A stretch of DNA of 11,271 nucleotides, from assembly GCA_002454505.1 (NCBI GenBank), contig DKJA01000217.1:1-11271 (forward strand), in the 5' to 3' direction. This stretch comes from Oxalobacteraceae bacterium UBA6704 (GTDB taxonomy: Bacteria; Pseudomonadota; Gammaproteobacteria; Burkholderiales; Burkholderiaceae_D). The translations under genes and the position numbers were made by a program. Each line of letters opens with the position of its first letter. The first letter of the stretch is position 1. The notes beneath the pieces were generated by a model. It was not told where the DNA came from and ran no database searches. It saw nothing but the letters and a program-made list of their open reading frames with translations. Below are positions 6,633-11,271 of the stretch, piece after piece.

Positions 6633-7300
6633 GCGCCTGGAGTGCGCGTTCTCTCTTCGAGGATCTGCGCGGCATAGCGCGCCAGGACATGGCCAAAATT
6701 CGGCAGTCGGCCTGACACGTCGCGTTCCTGGAATTCCTGGCCAAGTCTGACCAGCTCCTCGTTGCTCGCCGTAGACACGAACGCATCGTCAAAGACTGCC
6801 GACAGCGCCTCCTTTCGGCGGTTGCGCAGGAAGTCGATATCCAGCTTCAGGAGTCCGATCATGTAACTGGCGGGCTCGTCACTACGCGCTGCCGGATACA
6901 CCGCACCGTCATTCATCGAATACAGGAATCGTGTTTCACAACCCGCGTCGGTCGGCGGGATGGCCAGTTGCTCGTCGAAGGCATTGCCCTTTGCATGACC
7001 GCAATGCAGCGGCGCCCCCGGTTTTCGCTCCCTGATGCACGAGGCAAAAAGATTGGCATGATCGAGCGCCAGCACCTCGTACGACTCCTGCGGCCGAAAA
7101 TGTTCGATATGACTGCTTTCTATTCCGATAGCAATGCCGCAGTAGCAGCACACTTCACCCTGCTCTGCCAGCAGTTGCTGGTGAAGTGCCCGCTTCTCGG
7201 GGTTTTGCAAAGACGCATACGTTGGCTGCCATAGGTGATCAGCCTGCGCTTTCCATGCTTCGAACGGCGTCGGCGGCGCGCCTTTGACGATGTGCTTCAT
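6629..7300 (-). CDS. ptuB: HNH endonuclease, Septu PtuB-like
   Basis: This is the predicted nuclease of a Septu-type anti-phage system. The 223-residue protein has the features of the retron/Septu-associated HNH family (TIGR02646-like). These are a zinc-knuckle pair C51/C54 in CCYCG, the nuclease core SHIEHFRPQ (63-71) with H67 the likely general base, N83 in HANLFASC, a second metal-binding group around C88 and C100, and HCGHAKG (99-105). The N terminus is a short basic and aromatic segment, and the C-terminal 100 residues look helical. Its ATG overlaps the ATPase stop codon in an ATGA, so it is translationally coupled; there is no strong ribosome site of its own. Its stop overlaps that of lplT by 4 nt. 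The order ATPase then HNH is that of ptuA-ptuB. No reverse transcriptase or retron RNA is seen, so a retron effector is less likely. Confidence 0.85.
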   Translation of the reverse strand: MKHIVKGAPPTPFEAWKAQADHLWQPTYASLQNPEKRALHQQLLAEQGEVCCYCGIAIGIESSHIEHFRPQESYEVLALDHANLFASCIRERKPGAPLHCGHAKGNAFDEQLAIPPTDAGCETRFLYSMNDGAVYPAARSDEPASYMIGLLKLDIDFLRNRRKEALSAVFDDAFVSTASNEELVRLGQEFQERDVSGRLPNFGHVLARYAAQILEERTRTPGA

Positions 7301-8604
7301 CTGCCAAGCGCTTCTTTTCGACGGAGCAGCGCTTCGGCGCCGACCAATTCCGGAATACCCGCGGCAATGGTTTGCAGCTCCTGAATTTTTGCCCTGGCGA
7401 GGCCAAGCTCGTTACGTTCAAGGTGCTGGTATGCCGCCGTGAGCGCGCTTTCGACCTCGGCATTCCGCGATGGCGCACCCATGATTTCCTCGAGAACCTG
7501 ATCGGAAGTAAGGCCGTAACTCACCTGCGGGTGATTGGGCCCCTCTGGTCGCAACATGATGATCTCATCCGCGGAAAGCTCGCCAAGCACTTGCGGCGAA
7601 TGGCTGGCCACGATGAACTGTACCGATGGGAATGCCGACTTGAGACCGCGCGTGATGACTCGCTGCCAACCAGGATGCAAGTGCATGTCCAGTTCGTCGA
7701 TCAGGACGATGCCAGGCGTCGCTGACGTGACCTCTTCGCCCAACTGCGGATTTAACAAACACATCCTTCGTGCAATGTCGACAATCAGGCATACCGATGC
7801 CCGTTGTCCGTCGCTCAGGTTTTCGAAGGCGCCCGATCTGGCAGGCATGCCGGCACGCTCTCGCCACTCGACGATCAGGCTCTTCTGCGTCAGGTCGTAC
7901 TTCAGTCCCTTGATACCCTCCACTGCCCTCCCAAGGGCGCGATTGACCAGTGCCAGTTCGTCGGTGTCGATATCGTCGAATAGCTGGCCGGTTTCCGACG
8001 ACGTCTGGAAGCGCTCCAGGCATTTGCCGATAATCCATGACTGCAAGGATGGGGCATCGACCGAAGCGTCCCACCAGCTGAAATAGCCGTCGATACGCGA
8101 GTTTCGCATGCTGGCTGCAGATATCTCGCTCGGACTGGCTTGGTCCCAATCCCTACTTGCGCGATAAAAGGCCAATATTGGAAGGGTCACGTAAGATTCA
8201 GCGACCACACTTCGTTCCGCCTCCCTCCAGGCATTTATTGGCGATTTCCCTGCAATATCGGTACCGCTCACTTCGCTCGTCTTCAACAGGTTCCACGAAC
8301 ACGCTTGCCCGAAAGCGTTTGCTTCGGCAGTTACCTTTACTGGATATTGCGGGGCGAACCTTGCACGTCCATTGATCGCATCGACCTTAAGGTGCGCAAC
8401 GTTAGCGTCCCCCAACGGAAAATGGTGACGCGGCATGTGCGATAAACCATGGGTATAGTCGCCGAACGCATCGCACACAGCCTTCAGCAGCGATGTCTTG
8501 CCGCTCCCGTTCACACCCACTATCGCGTTGAACATAGGATCGAACTCGACCGTCAAAGCCTGGAAGCCCCGGTAGTTCTCCAGGACGATGGAGTTAATTT
8601 TCAT
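7297..8604 (-). CDS. ptuA: AAA/ABC-type ATPase, Septu PtuA-like
   Basis: The 435-residue protein is an SMC/OLD-like ATPase, the predicted sensor and regulator that controls the HNH partner. Visible are the N-terminal MKINSIVLENYRGF typical of these ATPases, Walker A GVNGSGKTS (30-38), the ABC signature LSDGQRA (263-269), Walker B GIVLIDE (298-304) followed by LDMHLHPGWQ, and the H-loop ASHSPQVL with H335. The region between Walker A and the signature (about 40-260) has no coiled coil as long as in SMC proteins. The C-terminal 70 residues are helical and charged. Start ATG 8604 has GGA about 7 nt upstream. It lies 100 nt after the DUF1853 gene on the same strand, and I see no convincing promoter in that gap, so read-through from upstream is possible. 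The codon composition is less GC-rich than that of the neighbours, suggesting acquisition. Confidence 0.85.
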   Translation of the reverse strand: MKINSIVLENYRGFQALTVEFDPMFNAIVGVNGSGKTSLLKAVCDAFGDYTHGLSHMPRHHFPLGDANVAHLKVDAINGRARFAPQYPVKVTAEANAFGQACSWNLLKTSEVSGTDIAGKSPINAWREAERSVVAESYVTLPILAFYRASRDWDQASPSEISAASMRNSRIDGYFSWWDASVDAPSLQSWIIGKCLERFQTSSETGQLFDDIDTDELALVNRALGRAVEGIKGLKYDLTQKSLIVEWRERAGMPARSGAFENLSDGQRASVCLIVDIARRMCLLNPQLGEEVTSATPGIVLIDELDMHLHPGWQRVITRGLKSAFPSVQFIVASHSPQVLGELSADEIIMLRPEGPNHPQVSYGLTSDQVLEEIMGAPSRNAEVESALTAAYQHLERNELGLARAKIQELQTIAAGIPELVGAEALLRRKEALGR

Positions 8605-8704
8605 ACGGTTTCCGATCCATTTTTTAAATCAGGGCAACCCACGTGCCGCCGCCGATTCCAGATGTGATTTCATGATGATGTCATAACTTGGCAGCGCCGT
8701 GCAG

Positions 8705-9721
8705 CTATGTGCCGCCGCCAGCGCGCCGCGCCGCGGCCCGCACCGGCCAGTCGTCGCGCACGATGAATGCGCGCGCTTCCTCCAGCAGCCACTCGCCCTC
8801 TTCCCGCACCGTCGCCACCATCACCGGCGACGGATCCACCCCGAATTTCTGCGCCAGCAGCGCCGCCAGTTCTGCACGCGACAGTGCGGGCGGCGTCGGC
8901 GGCAGCGCATCGTCGGCGCCGCGGGCGGCCGGCACTTTCAGTGGCGCGAGCCACTGCAGCCGCGGCATCACGACGAAACGTTCGCCCGGACAGGCAACGC
9001 CTTCGGCAATGCCGGCCAGCGTGTGCCACCTGCCGCGGCAATGGTCCGGCGTCAGGCCGGGCACAACGGGATCGCGGCCCGGCGGGTAGTACAGCCAGCC
9101 CTTGACGAGCGCCTGTGCCGACGTTACCGGCTGCGGCAGCACGGCCTGCGCGGCCGGATGGTCGGCCAGCGCCAGCTGCTGCTCGAAGATCTTGCGCATC
9201 TTGCGGCCCAGCGTGTCGCCCAGGTTGGGGCCGACCAGCAGGTCGAAGTCGGTGGTGTCGAGCTGGCTGTCGAGCAGGTAGAACTTGGTGGCGAACTCGA
9301 TGTGGCGCAGGCCGTCCGGCTCTTCCAGCAGGAAGTCGAATTCGCCCACGGTTTCCTTGCCGCCCTTGTGCGCGACGCGCACCTGCAGTCCGTGCGCGGC
9401 CAGCTGGCCATGCTGGGCAAAGTAAAACGCCATCAGCTTTTCCGCGTACAGCCCGAGCCGCGAATAGACCTTGGCGCCGAGGGCGGCGTCGAGTGGTGCG
9501 GGATCGGCGTCGAGCGCCGCCAGCCAGCTGGCCGTGGCCGAGCTGACGGGGCCCAGCGTGGCGATGCGGCCGGTCCACCAAGGCGCGGCGGCATCGAGCA
9601 GGTCCGGCGAATCGAGCAGCCACGCCAGCGCCCGCACGGGCGGACGCACCAGGTGGCCCCAGCGGCGCTCGAAGCGCGCCTGGTATGTCGGGACGGGTGC
9701 CGCGTCAGCGCCGGCCGGCAT
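8705..9721 (-). CDS. DUF1853 family protein (possible PD-(D/E)XK nuclease-like fold)
   Basis: The 338-residue protein matches the DUF1853 pattern. An N-terminal helical part carries WLLDSPDLL, and the conserved core is GEFDFLL (126-132) followed by HIEFATKFYLL (140-150). The acidic residues D129 and E142 with K146 resemble a nuclease-type active site, but the spacing is ExxxK rather than ExK, so this is a hint only. LVGPNLGDTLGRK in the middle is another conserved family block as I recall it. The biochemical function of the family is not established. The ATG at 9721 lies inside the end of the glycosylase gene (17-nt overlap), so translation is probably coupled. It is the last gene of the tsaB-rimI-glycosylase run before the Septu-like cassette. 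Confidence 0.85.
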   Translation of the reverse strand: MPAGADAAPVPTYQARFERRWGHLVRPPVRALAWLLDSPDLLDAAAPWWTGRIATLGPVSSATASWLAALDADPAPLDAALGAKVYSRLGLYAEKLMAFYFAQHGQLAAHGLQVRVAHKGGKETVGEFDFLLEEPDGLRHIEFATKFYLLDSQLDTTDFDLLVGPNLGDTLGRKMRKIFEQQLALADHPAAQAVLPQPVTSAQALVKGWLYYPPGRDPVVPGLTPDHCRGRWHTLAGIAEGVACPGERFVVMPRLQWLAPLKVPAARGADDALPPTPPALSRAELAALLAQKFGVDPSPVMVATVREEGEWLLEEARAFIVRDDWPVRAAARRAGGGT

Positions 9722-10670
9722 GGGCGGAGCGGGCCAGGCACAGGTCGGCCCAGGCGTGCGCCTTGTCCGCCGGCTTGTTCAGGAGATCCGCCGGGTGGAA
9801 GGTGGCGACGACGGCCAGTTCGCCGTGGCGCAGCACCTTGCCGCGCGCGGCCATGCCGAGCAGGCCCTTTGCCGCAACGCCGCCCAGCGTGAGCGCCAGC
9901 CCCGCGCCGGTCAACGCCAGCTCGCGCTGCAGGTAGGGCCGGCAGGCGGCCAGTTCGTCGGCCGTCGGCAGCCGGTCGGTACCATCCGGCGCTTTGGGGC
10001 GGCATTTGACCAGCGTCGTCACGTAGGCGCCCTGCTGCGTGGACAGGTCCACGGCGCGCAGCATATTGTCCAGCAGTTGCCCTGGGGCGCCGGACAGCGG
10101 CTGCTCCGCCTCTTCGTCCTGTACGGTGGGCGCCAGGCCGAGCACGAGCCAGCGGGCCTGTTCGTCGCCGCGGCCCGGCACGGCGGCGCGGCGCGTTTCG
10201 CACAGCCGGCAACGGGTGCAGCGCGTGACGGCGGCCTGCAGCTCCGGCCATTCCATGACGGCGATTTCCTCGTCGGTGGCGGCGGTGCGCACGGCCGACC
10301 GTTTGACCGGTGCGGCCGGCACGGCGTCGAACCATGCCGTGTCCTCTCCCGATGCCGGTTCGGCCGCGACCGGCGCACGGGGCGCGGCCGGCTTCTTGTG
10401 CACCGGTGCCGTGGGCGGCGGCGCGGGGGCTTCGTCGAACCAGGCTGTGTCCGGGTTGCCGGCCGCAGGTGCCGGTGCCGGCACAGGAACCGCTGGCGGC
10501 GGAGTCGGCACCGCTTCCGCGACCACGGGCTCGCTCACCTCGTCGATGGCTTCTTCGGCGATGGATTCCTCGACCATCTCCGGCGCCGCGCGCACGCGGT
10601 CGCGCCGCAGCCATTGCGGGCCGATGCCCATCTCTTCGAGGAACACGGCGCTGCGTTGCGGCATGGTCAT
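9705..10670 (-). CDS. Uracil-DNA glycosylase superfamily protein (family 4-like, altered active-site motifs)
   Basis: Family 4 glycosylases excise uracil from DNA and carry a 4Fe-4S cluster. The 321-residue protein has three parts: an N-terminal helix segment AVFLEEMGIGPQWLRRD (8-24); a long Pro/Ala-rich disordered linker (about 30-130) with two copies of DTAWFD (74-79 and 110-115); and the glycosylase domain. Cluster ligand candidates are C151, C154 (or C157), C223 in VKCRP and C243. The second motif FHPADLL (291-297) is intact. The first motif, normally GEAPGxxED, reads GLAPTVQDE (178-186), and the usual Asn before VVKCRP is replaced by Thr (T219). Activity may therefore be changed or lost. 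Start ATG 10670 forms an ATGA overlap with the rimI stop; an ATG 6 nt later is an alternative. An open frame extends further upstream, but it only shadows rimI. Confidence 0.85.
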   Translation of the reverse strand: MTMPQRSAVFLEEMGIGPQWLRRDRVRAAPEMVEESIAEEAIDEVSEPVVAEAVPTPPPAVPVPAPAPAAGNPDTAWFDEAPAPPPTAPVHKKPAAPRAPVAAEPASGEDTAWFDAVPAAPVKRSAVRTAATDEEIAVMEWPELQAAVTRCTRCRLCETRRAAVPGRGDEQARWLVLGLAPTVQDEEAEQPLSGAPGQLLDNMLRAVDLSTQQGAYVTTLVKCRPKAPDGTDRLPTADELAACRPYLQRELALTGAGLALTLGGVAAKGLLGMAARGKVLRHGELAVVATFHPADLLNKPADKAHAWADLCLARSAHAGRR

Positions 10671-11149
10671 AAGGCGATCCGCATCACGATGGCGTCCTCG
10701 CGGGTCTGGTTGGCGGCCGGGTAGTAACCCTTGCGGCGGCCGATTTCGGTGAAGCCGTAGCGGCGGTAGATGTCCAGTGCGCGCAGGTTCGACGGGCGCA
10801 CTTCCAGCAGCATCGATTCCATGCCGAGCCCGCGCGCGCAGGCGACGGACTGGTTCAGCAGGAAGTGGCCGAGGCCCTTGCCCTGCCAGTCCGCGGCCAC
10901 CGCCACGTTCAGCAGGTGCGCCTCGTCGACGACCGCCATCACGAGAAAGTAGCCGAGCAGCTCGCGGCGCTGGTCGCGCAGCACCCAGGCATGATAGCCG
11001 GCGTCCAGCGAGTCGGCGAAGTTGACCCGGCTCCACGGATGCGGATAGACGCGCTGCTCGATGGCCACCACTTCATCCAGGTCGGCCGGCTGCATCGGCT
11101 CGTAGATCAGGCGGGCCAGGTCCCACAGCGGGGCGCCGTCACGGCTCAT
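10667..11149 (-). CDS. rimI: Ribosomal protein bS18-alanine N-acetyltransferase RimI
   Basis: RimI is a GNAT enzyme that acetylates the N-terminal alanine of ribosomal protein S18 using acetyl-CoA. The 160-residue length is normal. The acetyl-CoA pyrophosphate loop is QGKGLG (89-94), preceded by the core strand LLNVAVAADW (79-88). The general base and acid are the likely E116 in LLEVRPSN and Y128 in IYRRYGF. The C terminus YYPAANQTREDAIVM is typical of RimI. ATG 11149 overlaps the TsaB stop as ATGA, and its own stop overlaps the glycosylase start in the same way. The tsaB-rimI pairing is common in proteobacteria and supports the assignment. Confidence 0.95.
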   Translation of the reverse strand: MSRDGAPLWDLARLIYEPMQPADLDEVVAIEQRVYPHPWSRVNFADSLDAGYHAWVLRDQRRELLGYFLVMAVVDEAHLLNVAVAADWQGKGLGHFLLNQSVACARGLGMESMLLEVRPSNLRALDIYRRYGFTEIGRRKGYYPAANQTREDAIVMRIAL

Positions 11150-11271
11150 GCCTGCGCTCCCGCCGCGTTGATTTCCGCCCGCTCGGCCTTCGTGTAGGCC
11201 ACCTTGTTGCGCAGGTACAGCGGTTGGGCATCGGCAGCCGTCACGCCACGGCCGGCGGCCAGGCCGGCAGC
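11146..11271 (-). CDS. tsaB: TsaB, tRNA t6A biosynthesis protein (C-terminal fragment)
   Basis: TsaB partners TsaD and TsaE in making N6-threonylcarbamoyladenosine at tRNA position 37. Only the last 41 residues lie in the window; the gene continues beyond the right edge. The tail contains the recognisable PLYLRNKVAYTKAERAEI, matching the usual TsaB ending (PxYxRxKVAxTxAER). The stop TGA (11146-11148) overlaps the rimI ATG. Identification from so short a tail is supported by the adjoining rimI. Confidence 0.88.
   Translation of the reverse strand, partial: AAGLAAGRGVTAADAQPLYLRNKVAYTKAERAEINAAGAQA

Noticed and set aside
6633..6650. Terminator for lplT from the GCGC/GCGC hairpin
   Set aside because: The stem is only 4 bp with no T run, and it lies inside the coding sequence of the HNH gene.
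6632..8698. AGCGCC at both edges of the Septu-like cassette as target-site repeats
   Set aside because: Six GC-rich bases (6632-6637 and 8693-8698) are expected by chance in this composition, and nothing longer matches around them.
9705..11036. Extension of the glycosylase frame upstream to 11036
   Set aside because: The extra N-terminal part lies wholly inside rimI in another frame and is low-complexity. ATG 10670 with an ATGA overlap is the natural start.

Overview
The window looks like chromosome of a high-GC betaproteobacterium, most likely Oxalobacteraceae (Massilia or a close relative). This rests on the GC-rich codon use, the protein flavours, and the gene neighbourhood tsaB-rimI-uracil-DNA-glycosylase-DUF1853 next to lplT-alr-radA. 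The genus is inference; no database search was possible.

Layout from left to right. Positions 1-147 hold the 3' end of an unidentified + strand gene. A tiny single-pass membrane protein (281-400, +) follows, with a possible promoter before it and a convincing intrinsic terminator after it. The terminator runs into a striking 135-nt inverted repeat (451-585) of the REP/BIME type. Four minus-strand genes come next, read right to left: alr (alanine racemase), radA (DNA repair/recombination ATPase), a small PilZ protein with a TTG start, and an orphan fliD (flagellar cap). A divergent intergenic region (5078-5369) with a good sigma70 promoter leads to lplT (lysophospholipid transporter, +).

Convergent with lplT, and sharing 4 bp with its stop codon, is a two-gene minus-strand cassette of an AAA ATPase and an HNH nuclease. 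It matches the PtuA-PtuB pair of the Septu anti-phage defence system. It is less GC-rich than its surroundings and sits between lplT and a tight housekeeping run on the minus strand: tsaB (partial), rimI, a family-4-like uracil-DNA glycosylase with altered active-site motifs, and a DUF1853 protein. Each of these genes overlaps the next.

Most of the window is conserved housekeeping DNA (cell wall D-alanine supply, DNA repair, lipid transport, tRNA t6A and ribosomal protein modification). The accessory parts are the Septu-like cassette at about 6629-8604 and the repeat element at 451-585. The other item most worth attention is the glycosylase, whose catalytic motif is degenerate and whose disordered linker carries a duplicated DTAWFD motif.
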